The notes: generated by a model from the sequence alone, not told the origin. A DNA stretch of 64,000 bases from Pseudomonas gessardii (GCF_001983165.1 NZ_MNPU01000001.1:1-64000), one strand, 5' to 3'. Shown: positions 9,497 to 18,451, counted from the stretch's first letter. Made by a program: numbers and translations.

Positions 9497-9552
9497 GTCA
9501 GGATCACCCTGATGCTGCACGGTAGAACCGACCATCCAAGGGTAGTAATGAC
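9497..9552. promoter_or_regulatory. Three NorR enhancer sites (GT-N7-AC)
   Basis: Three matches to the NorR core GT-N7-AC occur: GTCAGGATCAC at 9497-9507, GTAGAACCGAC at 9522-9532 and GTAGTAATGAC at 9542-9552. The third covers the norR start codon. E. coli norVW also has three NorR sites. The spacing (25 and 20 bp) keeps the sites roughly on one face of the helix. Binding here would activate dnrN and probably repress norR. Confidence 0.7.
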
Positions 9553-11071
9553 CATGTTGCGTGAAAGTCTGTCGGCCGATCTGATTGTCGAATTGCCCAA
9601 CGCGGTGCGCCTGCAACGCCTGGTGCAAACCCTGCGCGAATATTTCCATAGCGGCGCCGTGGGCCTGTTGCGTCTGGACGGCGACGACAGCCTGCGCCCG
9701 GTGGCCACGGTGGGGCTGGTGCATGAGGCCCTTGGCCGGCGTTTTGTGATTGCCCAGCACCCGCGGCTGGCGGCGATCATGGCCTCCCGCGAGCCGACCT
9801 GGTTCGAGCCCGACAGCCGCCTGCCGGACCCGTACGACGGCCTGCTGGACACTCAGGTCGGCGAACCGCTGCCCGTGCATGACTGCATGGGCGTGAGCCT
9901 GTTCGTCGAAGGCCGGCCCTGGGGCGCGATTACCCTGGATGCGCTGCATGCCGGGACCTTCGATGCCAATGCCCGCGAGCAACTCAAGCGCTGCACCTTG
10001 CAGATCGAAGCCGCGGTGCGGGTCACGCGGCTGGAGCAGGAAAACCGCAGCCTGCGCCTGTCGCGCAGCGAGCCGGTGGCGGGCTCGCCCAGCGTCGAAG
10101 ACGGCGAAATCCTCGGCCAGAGCCCGGTGCTGCATCAACTGCTCAACGAACTGGATGTACTCGCCGGCTCAGATCTGCCGGTGCTGCTGCTTGGCGAAAC
10201 CGGGGTGGGCAAGGAGCTGTTCGCCCGCCGCCTGCATCGCCTGTCGCGGCGCAGTAAAAAGCCGCTGGTGCAGGTCAACTGCGCGGCGCTGCCGGAGTCG
10301 TTGGCCGAGAGTGAGTTGTTCGGGCATGTCAAAGGCGCGTTTTCCGGCGCCACCAGCGACCGCGCCGGGCGTTTTGATGCGGCCAACGGCGGCACGTTGT
10401 TTCTCGATGAAGTGGGCGAGCTGCCGCTGAGTGTGCAGGCCAAACTGCTGCGTACCTTGCAGAACGGTGAGATCCAGCGCCTGGGCGCCGACAAGCCATT
10501 GCATGTGGATGTGCGGATCATCGCTGCCACCAACCGCCACCTGCCCGAGAGCATTCGCCAAGGGCTGTTTCGCGCCGACCTGTACCACCGGCTGTCGGTG
10601 TACCCGGTGCCGATCCCGGCGCTGCGCGAGCGCGGCCACGATGTGCTGCTGCTGGCCGGGCACTTCCTGGAGCTCAACCGCGCGCGCCTGGGCCTGCGCG
10701 GCTTGCGCCTGTCACCGGCGGCGGAGCAGGCCCTGCTTGGTTATGCCTGGCCGGGCAATGTGCGCGAGCTGGAACACGTGATCAGCCGCGCTGCCCTCAA
10801 GCAGTTGAGCCGTGGCGGCAATCGCAACCAGATCATGACCCTGGAAGCCGAGCTGCTGGATCTCGACAGCGCCACCTTGGCCCAGGCCCCTGTGCCTGAA
10901 GTGCCGGCGCCGGCGTTCCAGAGCTTGAGCGATGCGGTGGATGACTGCCAGCGCCAGAAGGTGCGTCAGGCGTTGAGCCTGTCCGGCGATAACTGGGCCA
11001 GCGCTGCGCGCATGCTCGGCCTGGACTCCAGCAACCTGCACAAACTGGCGCGGCGCCTGGGGCTCAAGTAG
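9548..11071 (+). CDS. norR: NO-responsive sigma-54 activator NorR
   Basis: NorR senses NO through a mononuclear iron in its GAF domain and activates sigma-54 promoters. The 507-aa protein has a GAF domain (1-165), an AAA+ domain with Walker A GETGVGKE near 216, and a C-terminal Fis-type helix-turn-helix (SGDNWASAARMLGLDSSNLH). With the ATG at 9548, residues R81, H111, C113 and D131 fall at the positions described for the E. coli NorR iron site, which supports this start over the upstream one. The sigma-54-contacting loop reads GAFSGA (about 263-268) instead of GAFTGA, a conservative change. The likely target is dnrN; no hmp or norVW is nearby. Confidence 0.92.
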   Translation: MTMLRESLSADLIVELPNAVRLQRLVQTLREYFHSGAVGLLRLDGDDSLRPVATVGLVHEALGRRFVIAQHPRLAAIMASREPTWFEPDSRLPDPYDGLLDTQVGEPLPVHDCMGVSLFVEGRPWGAITLDALHAGTFDANAREQLKRCTLQIEAAVRVTRLEQENRSLRLSRSEPVAGSPSVEDGEILGQSPVLHQLLNELDVLAGSDLPVLLLGETGVGKELFARRLHRLSRRSKKPLVQVNCAALPESLAESELFGHVKGAFSGATSDRAGRFDAANGGTLFLDEVGELPLSVQAKLLRTLQNGEIQRLGADKPLHVDVRIIAATNRHLPESIRQGLFRADLYHRLSVYPVPIPALRERGHDVLLLAGHFLELNRARLGLRGLRLSPAAEQALLGYAWPGNVRELEHVISRAALKQLSRGGNRNQIMTLEAELLDLDSATLAQAPVPEVPAPAFQSLSDAVDDCQRQKVRQALSLSGDNWASAARMLGLDSSNLHKLARRLGLK

Positions 11072-11102
11072 CCGGGCTGCGACCCCATGCCGCGGCGCGC
11101 AG

Positions 11103-11116
11103 TTGATCGCGATCAA
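11103..11116 (+). promoter_or_regulatory. Dnr/Anr box upstream of the pdxH-moaB-moeA-ubiUVT run
   Basis: The site TTGATCGCGATCAA is a perfect palindrome 55 bp before the pdxH ATG. It places the cofactor and quinone genes downstream under low-O2/NO control. Confidence 0.85.
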
Positions 11117-11171
11117 GGTGCGCAGGCCGTCGGCTGATCAGACTGTGGCGAACTGACCGGAGGTTCGCCCC

Positions 11172-11819
11172 ATGCCCCTTTCCCTGGCGCAGATGCGCCG
11201 CAACTACACCCTGTACGGTTTGCGCGATGACCTGGTACAGGACGATCCTCTCGTTCTGTTCGGCCAGTGGCTGGAGCAGGCGCGCAAGACCGAAGTGGCG
11301 CCGGTGGAGGCCAACAGCATGGCCCTGGCCACGGTCGATGCCCAGGGCCGCGCCCATTGTCGGATCCTCTTGCTCAAGGGCTTTGGCGCCGAGGGCTTTA
11401 CCTTCTTCGGCCACTACCAGAGTGCCAAGGGCCAGGAGCTGGCGAGCAATCCCAGCGCCGCCATGACCTTTTTCTGGCCGGGCCTGGAACGCCAGGTGCG
11501 CATCGAAGGCACGGTCGTGCGCCTGGCGCCGCAGCTGTCCGACGAGTACTTCAATTCACGCCCCCTGGCCAGCCAGGTGGGGGCCTGGGCCTCATTGCAA
11601 AGCCAGCCCCTGGCCCATCGCGCCGAGCTGGAAGGGCGCCTGCGCGAGGTCACCCAGCGCTTTGCCGGGCAACCGCCGCCGCGCCCGGCAGAGTGGGGCG
11701 GCTATTGCCTGCAACCCGAGCGCGTGGAGTTCTGGCAAGGCCGCCCCGACCGCCTGCACGACCGCCTCGATTACCGGCGGCACGACGGCACCTGGCAGCG
11801 CTGCCGCCTGGCGCCCTGA
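11172..11819 (+). CDS. pdxH: Pyridoxamine 5'-phosphate oxidase (PdxH-type)
   Basis: PdxH uses FMN and O2 to oxidise pyridoxine or pyridoxamine 5'-phosphate to PLP. The 215-aa protein is of normal length and has the FMN- and substrate-binding signatures [39 protein letters not shown], and the C-terminal [15 protein letters not shown] block. It lies first after a perfect Dnr box and a GGAGG ribosome site, followed 92 bp later by moaB. An O2-using enzyme at the head of an anaerobic operon is odd. It may be a second copy with another acceptor, or serve re-entry to air. Confidence 0.85.
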   Translation: MPLSLAQMRRNYTLYGLRDDLVQDDPLVLFGQWLEQARKTEVAPVEANSMALATVDAQGRAHCRILLLKGFGAEGFTFFGHYQSAKGQELASNPSAAMTFFWPGLERQVRIEGTVVRLAPQLSDEYFNSRPLASQVGAWASLQSQPLAHRAELEGRLREVTQRFAGQPPPRPAEWGGYCLQPERVEFWQGRPDRLHDRLDYRRHDGTWQRCRLAP

Positions 11820-11911
11820 AGCCGCCTAGAGGTACCTCCTCGGAGGAATAGGCCCGCCGGCCTTTGCGGTGCAGGCTGGGGCCATTGCTCATTTATCCCG
11901 GGATTTTCACC

Positions 11912-12466
11912 ATGGCACACCTGACTCAACGCAATTTTGTCTCCCTGAATATCGCCGTACTGACTATCAGCGATACGCGCAATTTTGACAGCGACACCTC
12001 CGGGCAAACCCTGTGCGAGCGCGTGCAAGCGGCCGGGCACGCATTGATCGACCGGGCCCTGGTGGTGGACGACATTTACCAGATCCGCGCACGCATTTCG
12101 CAGTGGATCGCCGACCCCCAGGTGCAGGTGATCCTCACCACCGGCGGTACCGGCTTCACCGCGCGCGACAACACCCCGCAAGCGGTGCTGCCCTTGCTGG
12201 ACAAACATGTCGAAGGCTTTGGCGAGCTGTTTCGCCAGGTGTCCCTGCAAGAGATCGGCATGTCGACCCTGCAATCGCGGGCCCTGGCCGGCATGAGCAA
12301 CGGCGTGCTGGTGTGTTGCATGCCCGGTTCGCCCGGCGCCTGCCGCACCGGCTGGGACCAGATCCTCCTGGGGCAACTGGACAGCCGCACCGGGCCGTGC
12401 AATTTCGCCCCGCACCTCAAGCCCCAGGCCGTGCAAGCGCTACAGCCCTGTGAGGCACGGCCATGA
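11912..12466 (+). CDS. moaB: Molybdenum cofactor biosynthesis protein B
   Basis: MoaB/Mog-type proteins bind molybdopterin and adenylylate it before metal insertion. The 184-aa protein shows the family motifs LTISDTRNFDSDTSGQTL, ILTTGGTGFTARDNTP and CMPGSPGACRTGWDQIL. The ATG at 11912 was preferred to an in-frame upstream codon because the conserved fold begins there. Its stop overlaps the moeA ATG by four bases. In P. aeruginosa moaB1 and moeA1 likewise lie beside the ubiUVT genes. Confidence 0.92.
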   Translation: MAHLTQRNFVSLNIAVLTISDTRNFDSDTSGQTLCERVQAAGHALIDRALVVDDIYQIRARISQWIADPQVQVILTTGGTGFTARDNTPQAVLPLLDKHVEGFGELFRQVSLQEIGMSTLQSRALAGMSNGVLVCCMPGSPGACRTGWDQILLGQLDSRTGPCNFAPHLKPQAVQALQPCEARP

Positions 12467-13698
12467 GCACATCGGTGTGTGAAAGCGGCGAACTGATCCC
12501 GGTGGATGAGGCCATCGAACGCCTGTTGGCCCAGGCACCGCCACCCCCATCCACCCAACAGGTGAAAACCGCCCAGGCCCTGGGCCGGGTGTTGGCCAGC
12601 GATATCTTTTCCCCGGTCAACCTGCCGGCCTGGGACAACAGCGCCATGGACGGCTACGCGCTGTGCGCCGCCGACCTGCCGGCCGAGGGCGGCTACCTGC
12701 GCCTGGCCGGGCGCATCGCCGCTGGCGAGGGCGCAGCCACAGCGTTGAGCAGTGGGCAGACCATGCGCATTTTTACCGGCGCACCCTTGCCGGCCGGGGC
12801 TGACACCGTGGTGCCCCAGGAGCGTTGCCGGGTCTACGGCCAACGCATCTGGTGCCCGCCGATGCGCACCGGCGAGCATGTGCGCAAGCAAGGTGAAGAG
12901 GTGACCCAGGGCGCTCTGTTACTGCCAGCAGGCAAGCGCCTGCGCGCCCAGGAGCTTGGCCTGCTGGCGGCCGCCGGGCTGGCCCAGGTCAAGGTCTATC
13001 GACCGCTGCGGGTGTGCCTGCTGAGCAGTGGTGATGAACTGCGCGAGCCGGGCGATCACCTGGCGCCGGGGCAGATCTACAACAGCAATCGCCATTGCCT
13101 GGCCGCGCTGCTGCAAGGCTGGGGCGTGGAGGTGCATGACTATGGGGTGATGGCCGACGAATTGGCCGTCAGCCGCGATGCGTTGACCCTGGCGTCCTCG
13201 GAATGCGACTTGCTGCTGACGTCTGGCGGGGTGTCGGTGGGCGAGGAAGATCACCTCAAGCAGGCGATCAAGGAGCTGGGGCGCGTTGATTTCTGGCGCC
13301 TGGCAATCCAGCCGGGCAAACCCCTGGCCTTTGGCGATGTCGCCGGCAAACCGTGGATCGGCTTGCCCGGCAACCCTTCGGCGGCGCTGATTACCGCGTT
13401 GGTGGTGGTGCGCCCGTTTCTGTTGCGTGCCCAGGGTGTGACTGAGGTCACGTCGGTGCCGATGCTACTGCCGGCCGACTTTGCCTGGACCCAGCGCAAC
13501 CGTCGTCGCCAATACCTGCGCGCCCGCTTGACTCCGGGCATCGACGGCCAGGCGCGCGTCACCCTGCACCCACGGCAAAGTTCGGCGATGTTGAGCGCCG
13601 CCTGCTGGGCCGATGGCCTGGCGATTGTGGAGCGTGAACAGGTGGTGGAGAAGGGCGGCCTGGTGCGGTTCGTGTCTTTTGCCGAACTGATGCAATAA
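12463..13698 (+). CDS. moeA: Molybdopterin molybdenumtransferase MoeA
   Basis: MoeA inserts molybdate into adenylylated molybdopterin to give the cofactor needed by nitrate reductase. The 411-aa protein has the expected order of domains: an N-terminal segment with AWDNSAMDGYAL, the GEGAATAL/FTGAPLPAGADTVV region, the Mog-like central domain with LLSSGDEL and LTSGGVSVGEEDHL, and the C-terminal beta domain. It is coupled to moaB. A REP pair separates it from ubiU, so the two halves of the run may be expressed unequally. Confidence 0.94.
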   Translation: MSTSVCESGELIPVDEAIERLLAQAPPPPSTQQVKTAQALGRVLASDIFSPVNLPAWDNSAMDGYALCAADLPAEGGYLRLAGRIAAGEGAATALSSGQTMRIFTGAPLPAGADTVVPQERCRVYGQRIWCPPMRTGEHVRKQGEEVTQGALLLPAGKRLRAQELGLLAAAGLAQVKVYRPLRVCLLSSGDELREPGDHLAPGQIYNSNRHCLAALLQGWGVEVHDYGVMADELAVSRDALTLASSECDLLLTSGGVSVGEEDHLKQAIKELGRVDFWRLAIQPGKPLAFGDVAGKPWIGLPGNPSAALITALVVVRPFLLRAQGVTEVTSVPMLLPADFAWTQRNRRRQYLRARLTPGIDGQARVTLHPRQSSAMLSAACWADGLAIVEREQVVEKGGLVRFVSFAELMQ

Positions 13699-13715
13699 CT
13701 GCCGGTGGTGACCAA

Positions 13716-13805
13716 TGTGGGAGCGGGCTTGCCCGCGATAGCGGTGTGTCAATCACCATAAATGTCGACTGGTAGGCCGCCATCGCGGGCAAGCCCGCTC
13801 CCACA
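13716..13805. repeat. REP pair between moeA and ubiU
   Basis: Inverted copies of GGGAGCGGGCTTGCCCGCGA flank a 40-bp spacer. The structure may act as an mRNA 3'-end stabiliser or partial terminator inside the run. Confidence 0.85.
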
Positions 13806-13854
13806 CAAGCCTGCTGCTATGCAAGTGCGATAACTTTTCTGATGAGGATCAACC

Positions 13855-14850
13855 ATGCAACTGGTCTGCCCGGCAGGCAATCTGCCTGCGCTTAAAGCCG
13901 CCGTGCGCCAAGGTGCCGATGCGGTGTATGTGGGGTTTCGCGATGACACCAACGCCCGGCATTTTGCCGGGCTGAACATGGACGACAAGCAGTTCGACGG
14001 CGCCGTCGCCCATATCCGCCAGCACCAGCGCAAGCTGTATGTGGCGGTCAATACCTACCCGCAGCCCAAGGGCTGGGAGCGCTGGCAAAGGGCGGTGGAC
14101 CGCGCTGCCGACCATGGCGTGGACGCCTTGATCGCAGGTGATCCGGGGGTGCTGCAGTACGCCAGCAGCCGCCATCCGCAAATGGCCTTGCACCTTTCCG
14201 TTCAGGGCTCGGCAACCCATGCGGCAGCGTTGCAGTTCTACGCCGAGCGCTACGGTATCCGTCGTGCGGTATTGCCCCGGGTGTTGTCCCTGGCCCAGGT
14301 CAAGCATGTGGCCGCCAGCAGCTCGGTGCCGATTGAGGTGTTTGGCTTTGGCAGCCTGTGCATCATGGCCGAGGGCCGTTGCCACCTGTCTTCGTACATT
14401 ACCGGCGAATCGCCGAACCTGTGCGGCGTGTGCTCGCCAGCCAAGGCGGTGCGCTGGAGCGAAGACGCCGACGGCCTGAGTGCGCGCCTGAGCGAAGTGC
14501 TGATCGACCGCTACACCCCGGACGAACCGGCGGGCTACCCGACCCTGTGCAAGGGCCGTTTCATGGTCGATGGCAAGCGCTTCCATGCCCTCGAAGAACC
14601 CACCAGCCTCGACACCCTGGACCTGATCCCCGAGTTGATCGCCATGGGCGTCGAAGCGGTAAAAATCGAAGGCCGCCAGCGCAGCCCGGCGTATGTCGAG
14701 CAAGTCACCGGGGTCTGGCGCGCCGCGCTGGATGCCCACCGCAGCGCGCCACAGCGTTTTGTGGTCAAGGACCAGTGGCGCAGCGTGCTGGCCGGTCTAT
14801 CCGAAGGCAGCCAGACCACCCTGGGCGCCTACCATCGTTCGTGGCAATGA
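13855..14850 (+). CDS. ubiU: Ubiquinone anaerobic biosynthesis protein UbiU (U32 peptidase family)
   Basis: UbiU and UbiV form an Fe-S complex that hydroxylates the ubiquinone ring without O2, using prephenate as oxygen donor. The 331-aa protein has the U32 fold and four cysteines at 169, 176, 193 and 232 (SLCIMAEGRC, CGVC, YPTLCKGRF), exactly the [4Fe-4S] ligand positions known for E. coli UbiU. A GAGGA ribosome site precedes the ATG. ubiV follows after 10 bp. In Pseudomonas the ubiUVT set is essential for denitrifying growth, which fits this location. Confidence 0.95.
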   Translation: MQLVCPAGNLPALKAAVRQGADAVYVGFRDDTNARHFAGLNMDDKQFDGAVAHIRQHQRKLYVAVNTYPQPKGWERWQRAVDRAADHGVDALIAGDPGVLQYASSRHPQMALHLSVQGSATHAAALQFYAERYGIRRAVLPRVLSLAQVKHVAASSSVPIEVFGFGSLCIMAEGRCHLSSYITGESPNLCGVCSPAKAVRWSEDADGLSARLSEVLIDRYTPDEPAGYPTLCKGRFMVDGKRFHALEEPTSLDTLDLIPELIAMGVEAVKIEGRQRSPAYVEQVTGVWRAALDAHRSAPQRFVVKDQWRSVLAGLSEGSQTTLGAYHRSWQ

Positions 14851-14860
14851 GGAACCGCAC

Positions 14861-15751
14861 ATGAAACTCAGCCTGGGACCGGTGCTGTTTTATTGGGATA
14901 AGCAACAACTGGGGCAGTTCTACAGCGAGATGGCCAGCCTGCCGCTGGATGTGATCTACCTGGGGGAAACCGTGTGCTCCAAGCGCCGCGCGTTCAACCT
15001 CGACCAGTGGTTGGGCCTGGGCCGCGAATTGCAGTCGGCGGGTCAGGCGCAAATCGTGCTGTCGAGCCTGACCCTGATCGAGGCCGCGTCGGAGCTGTCG
15101 AGCCTGCGCCGCCTGTGTGACAACGGCGAGGTGCTGGTGGAAGCCAATGATATGGGCGCCGTGCAACTGCTTGCCGAGCGCAAGTTGCCCTTTGTCGGCG
15201 GCCCGGCCTTGAACCTGTATAACGGCCACGCCCTCGTGCAGTTGCTGGATGCGGGGATGATGCGCTGGGTGCCGCCGGTGGAATGCTCGGCCACGCTGAT
15301 TGGCGATGTGCTGGAGCAGGTGCAGGAACTGGGCCGGCCGTTGCCGCAAGTGGAAGTCTTCGCCTATGGGCATCTGCCCCTGGCCTATTCGGCCCGCTGC
15401 TTTACGGCGCGGGCGCAAAACCGGCCCAAGGATGACTGCCAGTTCTGCTGCCTCAACTACCCCGATGGCATGGCCTTGACCAGTCAGGAGGGGCAGGCAC
15501 TGTTCACGTTAAATGGCATCCAGACCATGTCGGCGGATGTCACCAACCTGCTGGCCGACTACCCGGGATTGGTCAGTTGCGGCGCTGACTTGTTGCGCCT
15601 GAGCCCACGGGCGCAAGGCATGGTGGGCATCGTCGAAGCCTTTGACCGGGTGCGCCAGGGCGCCACGCCGCCGGTGTTTGTCGAAGGCTGCAATGGCTAC
15701 TGGCATGGCCAGGCCGGGATGTTGCGGGTCGAGGAGGTGGGGCTGTGCTGA
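14861..15751 (+). CDS. ubiV: Ubiquinone anaerobic biosynthesis protein UbiV (U32 peptidase family)
   Basis: UbiV is the partner of UbiU in O2-independent ring hydroxylation. The 296-aa protein has cysteines at 39, 180, 193 and 197 (ETVCSKRR, SARCFTA, DDCQFCC), matching the [4Fe-4S] ligands of E. coli UbiV, so the site looks intact. The ATG at 14861 gives this match and follows a GAGGAA ribosome site; the longer upstream frame overlaps ubiU and was rejected. Its stop overlaps the GTG start of ubiT. Confidence 0.95.
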   Translation: MKLSLGPVLFYWDKQQLGQFYSEMASLPLDVIYLGETVCSKRRAFNLDQWLGLGRELQSAGQAQIVLSSLTLIEAASELSSLRRLCDNGEVLVEANDMGAVQLLAERKLPFVGGPALNLYNGHALVQLLDAGMMRWVPPVECSATLIGDVLEQVQELGRPLPQVEVFAYGHLPLAYSARCFTARAQNRPKDDCQFCCLNYPDGMALTSQEGQALFTLNGIQTMSADVTNLLADYPGLVSCGADLLRLSPRAQGMVGIVEAFDRVRQGATPPVFVEGCNGYWHGQAGMLRVEEVGLC

Positions 15752-16212
15752 ATCGCAAGCAATGGCTGCTCAAGGGCGCCGACCGCTTACTGCCGCTGAT
15801 GCGCAAGGTGCCCTTTGTGGTGCAACGCCTGGCCTTGCAACAGGCGCTGAATCGCTGCCTGGCCGAGCCCTTGCGCGATGGCGGCTTTGAACTGCTGCGC
15901 GGGCGCTGGATGTGCCTGCGCATTCCCGACCTGGGCTTGCGCTGGTACCTGACCCTGGGCCGCGAAGGACTACGCATTGCCGAGCGGGCCGAGGCCCAGG
16001 TGACCATCAGCGGTAACTGGCGCGAGTTCCTGTTATTGGCCAGCCGCCAGGAAGACCCGGACACCTTGTTCTTCCGTCGGCGGCTGGTGATCGAGGGGGA
16101 TACGGAGTTGGGGTTGGGCCTGAAGAACCTGATCGACAGCCTCGACCCGGAGGTGTTGCCGCCCTGGTTGTGGCGCAATCTGGAACGGGCCGGCAAAGGC
16201 CTGGCGGCCTGA
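15745..16212 (+). CDS. ubiT: SCP2-domain accessory factor UbiT
   Basis: UbiT is a lipid-binding SCP2-domain protein that presents ubiquinone intermediates to the anaerobic UbiUV pathway, in the way UbiJ does aerobically. The 155-aa protein has a basic helical start and an SCP2-like core (DLGLRWYLTLGREGLRIAE ... QVTISGNWREFLLLASRQEDPDTLFFRRRL). The GTG start overlaps the end of ubiV and has an AGGAGG site just upstream, so translation is coupled. It is the last gene of the run. Confidence 0.9.
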   Translation: MLNRKQWLLKGADRLLPLMRKVPFVVQRLALQQALNRCLAEPLRDGGFELLRGRWMCLRIPDLGLRWYLTLGREGLRIAERAEAQVTISGNWREFLLLASRQEDPDTLFFRRRLVIEGDTELGLGLKNLIDSLDPEVLPPWLWRNLERAGKGLAA

Positions 16213-16216
16213 AGAT

Positions 16217-16236
16217 CAAGCCCGCTCCCACATTGG
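16217..16236. repeat. Single REP half-element
   Basis: An AAGCCCGCTCCCACATT end of a REP element lies just after ubiT, between convergent ubiT and ampC. No partner copy is seen, and no clear intrinsic terminator replaces it. Confidence 0.6.
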
Positions 16237-16263
16237 AACTATGCCGGGTTCAAAAAAAGTGAG

Positions 16264-17406
16264 CTATTGCTCCATCGCCTGCAAGATTCTATGGGCCGCT
16301 TTCACCCGCTCGGCATTGGGGTAGTTCTTGTTTGCCAGGATCACTACGCCGATGCCTCTGCTCGGTACATAAGCGATATAGGCGCCAAAGCCGCCGGTCG
16401 AGCCGGTCTTGTTCACCAGGGTATTGGCGCGCAGCGGCTGGGCGGGTGTCAGCCATTTGACCGGGTGCGGCTCCATGGCCATGGGTGTCGAATTGCCGTC
16501 GACCAAGGCGTCAACACTCAGCGGGTAGGCGTACATCTCCCAGCCAAGCCCTTGGGTGGTGCCTTCGACCGTGTAATAACCCGTGTGCGTGGCGGCAATC
16601 GCCTGTTGTAGCGACTGCTCCAGCGACGTCGGGTGCATGTTCAGCGCCATGTAGCGAGCCAGGTCCGCCGGGCTGGTCTTCACCCCGTAGGCTTCGCTGT
16701 CCAGCGCCCCTGGGCTGACGCGCACCGGCTTGCCGGCCTTGTCGTAGCCCTGGGCATACAGGCCCATTTGTGCCTTGGGCACCGTGAGATAGGTGTGCTT
16801 GAGGCCGAGCTTGGGCAGCAGGGTCTGTTCCATTGCCACGTCGAAAGGTTGTTGCAGGCTGTGCGCCGCCAGATAGCCGAACAAGCCCAGGCTGGGGTTG
16901 GAGTATTGGCGCTGGGTGCCGGGGGCGAAAGCGGCTTTCCAGTGCTGGAAGTAGCCGATCATCTGCTGGGCATTGTCCGCCTCGCCGGGGAACTGCAACG
17001 GCAGCCCGCCTGCGGTGTAGGTGCCCAGTTGGAGCACGCTGATGTGATCGAACAGGCTGCCGCGCAAGGCTGGCAAGTAGTCGCTGGCTGGTGCAGAGAG
17101 CTTGAGCTTGCCGGTGGCCTGGGCATAACCGGCCAGGGTGGCGGCGAAGGTCTTGCTCACCGAGCCGATCTCGAACAGGGTGTTTTCGCTGACGGGCTGC
17201 TGGCTGTCCTTGGCGGCGATACCGTAGTTAAAGTATCGGGCCTTGCCGTCCTGCACGATGGCGACTGCCAGGCCGGGAATGGCCTGTTGCTGCATCAGCG
17301 GCTTGACGGTGGTGTCCACCACCTGGCGCAGATTGTCGGCGGCCATGCAGTTGCCGGCGCCGATCAATAGGCTGAGAATCGTGACGTTGCGCACGTGTTG
17401 GTACAT
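16264..17406 (-). CDS. ampC: Class C beta-lactamase AmpC
   Basis: AmpC is a periplasmic serine beta-lactamase acting on cephalosporins. The 380-aa protein has a signal peptide ending near ILSLLIGAGNCMAA, the nucleophile motif S82-V-S-K85, the Y168-S-N170 motif and the K333-T-G triad, so all three class C motifs are present. The length is typical. The ATG at 17406 places a proper signal peptide; the frame is open much further upstream through ampR but is not credible there. It is divergent from ampR with 132 bp between, the classic inducible arrangement. Confidence 0.95.
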   Translation of the reverse strand: MYQHVRNVTILSLLIGAGNCMAADNLRQVVDTTVKPLMQQQAIPGLAVAIVQDGKARYFNYGIAAKDSQQPVSENTLFEIGSVSKTFAATLAGYAQATGKLKLSAPASDYLPALRGSLFDHISVLQLGTYTAGGLPLQFPGEADNAQQMIGYFQHWKAAFAPGTQRQYSNPSLGLFGYLAAHSLQQPFDVAMEQTLLPKLGLKHTYLTVPKAQMGLYAQGYDKAGKPVRVSPGALDSEAYGVKTSPADLARYMALNMHPTSLEQSLQQAIAATHTGYYTVEGTTQGLGWEMYAYPLSVDALVDGNSTPMAMEPHPVKWLTPAQPLRANTLVNKTGSTGGFGAYIAYVPSRGIGVVILANKNYPNAERVKAAHRILQAMEQ

Positions 17407-17538
17407 GATGAGGTCGCTTCCATGAGGATGATCGGGTGTCTCGCAGCCTGCGCAGGCGTGGCCAAGATAGGCAGTTTTCCGGCCCTGGACAACCGATGAT
17501 ATCTCGCACCAGTCATTAGAAAAATTTGGGCTTAAACC

Positions 17539-18417
17539 ATGTTGCGTTCCCATCTGCCCCTTAACGCACTGCGCGCCTTCGAGGCATCTGCCCGGCATTT
17601 GAGTTTTACCCGGGCGGCCATCGAACTGTGTGTGACCCAGGCGGCGATCAGTCACCAGGTCAAGAGCCTGGAGGCCCAACTCAACGTCACCCTGTTCAAG
17701 CGCCTGCCCCGTGGCCTGATGCTCACCCGCGAAGGGGAGACGCTGTTGCCGGTGCTGCGCGAGTCCTTCGACCGCATCGCCCAGACCCTCGGCCAGTTCC
17801 AGGCCGGGCATTACCGAGAAGTGCTGACGGTGGGGGCCGTGGGCACGTTTGCGGTGGGCTGGCTGCTGCCGCGCCTGGCGGATTTCCAGGCGCGCTACCC
17901 GTTTATCGACTTGCGCCTGTCGACCCATAACAACCGCGTGGATGTGGCGGCCGAGGGCCTGGATTATGCGATCCGCTTTGGCGCTGGCGCCTGGCATGGC
18001 ACCCACGCCTGTGAGTTGCTGGCGGCACCGCTGACGGTGTTGTGCGTGCCGGCGATTGCCCGCCAGTTGCATGGCCCGGGTGATGTGTTGAAACACACGC
18101 TGTTGCGCTCTTACCGGGCGGATGAATGGAACCTCTGGTTCCAGGCCGCAGGCTTGCCCGCCGACACCCTGATGCCGCGCAGTATCGTGTTTGACTCGTC
18201 CCTGGCAATGATGGAAGCGGCGTTGCAGGGCAGTGGCGTGGCATTGGCACCGGCGATGATGTTCTCGCGGCAGTTGGCCCAGGACGTGATCCGCCAGCCC
18301 TTTGATATCGGCATCAGCACCGGCAGCTACTGGCTGACGCGCCTGCAGTCACGCGCTGAAACCCCGGCAATGTTGGCGTTCAAGCAATGGCTGCTGGAGC
18401 AGGTGACGAACCTGTAG
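17539..18417 (+). CDS. ampR: LysR-type regulator AmpR
   Basis: AmpR controls ampC in response to cell-wall muropeptides. The 292-aa protein starts MLRSHLPLNALRAFEASARH, the typical AmpR N-terminus, with the helix-turn-helix in LSFTRAAIELCVTQAAISHQ and a substrate-binding domain after residue 90. It is divergent from ampC, and the shared 132-bp region should hold the LysR operator. A T-rich/A-rich segment (TTAGAAAAATTTGG, about 17515-17528) next to ampR is the most likely place. Inducibility is inferred from arrangement. Confidence 0.93.
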   Translation: MLRSHLPLNALRAFEASARHLSFTRAAIELCVTQAAISHQVKSLEAQLNVTLFKRLPRGLMLTREGETLLPVLRESFDRIAQTLGQFQAGHYREVLTVGAVGTFAVGWLLPRLADFQARYPFIDLRLSTHNNRVDVAAEGLDYAIRFGAGAWHGTHACELLAAPLTVLCVPAIARQLHGPGDVLKHTLLRSYRADEWNLWFQAAGLPADTLMPRSIVFDSSLAMMEAALQGSGVALAPAMMFSRQLAQDVIRQPFDIGISTGSYWLTRLQSRAETPAMLAFKQWLLEQVTNL

Positions 18418-18451
18418 GAACTTTCACAATCCTGTGCCCGGCCAAGATCCC

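Noticed and set aside
13839..13852. CTGAT-GAGG-ATCAA, one mismatch from a Dnr box, before ubiU
   Set aside because: It covers the ribosome binding site 3 bp before the ATG, so it cannot act as a normal activator site; the likeness is probably chance.
17407..18096. In-frame N-terminal extension of ampC through ampR
   Set aside because: AmpC has a proper signal peptide at 17406, and the extension has no motif and overlaps ampR on the other strand.
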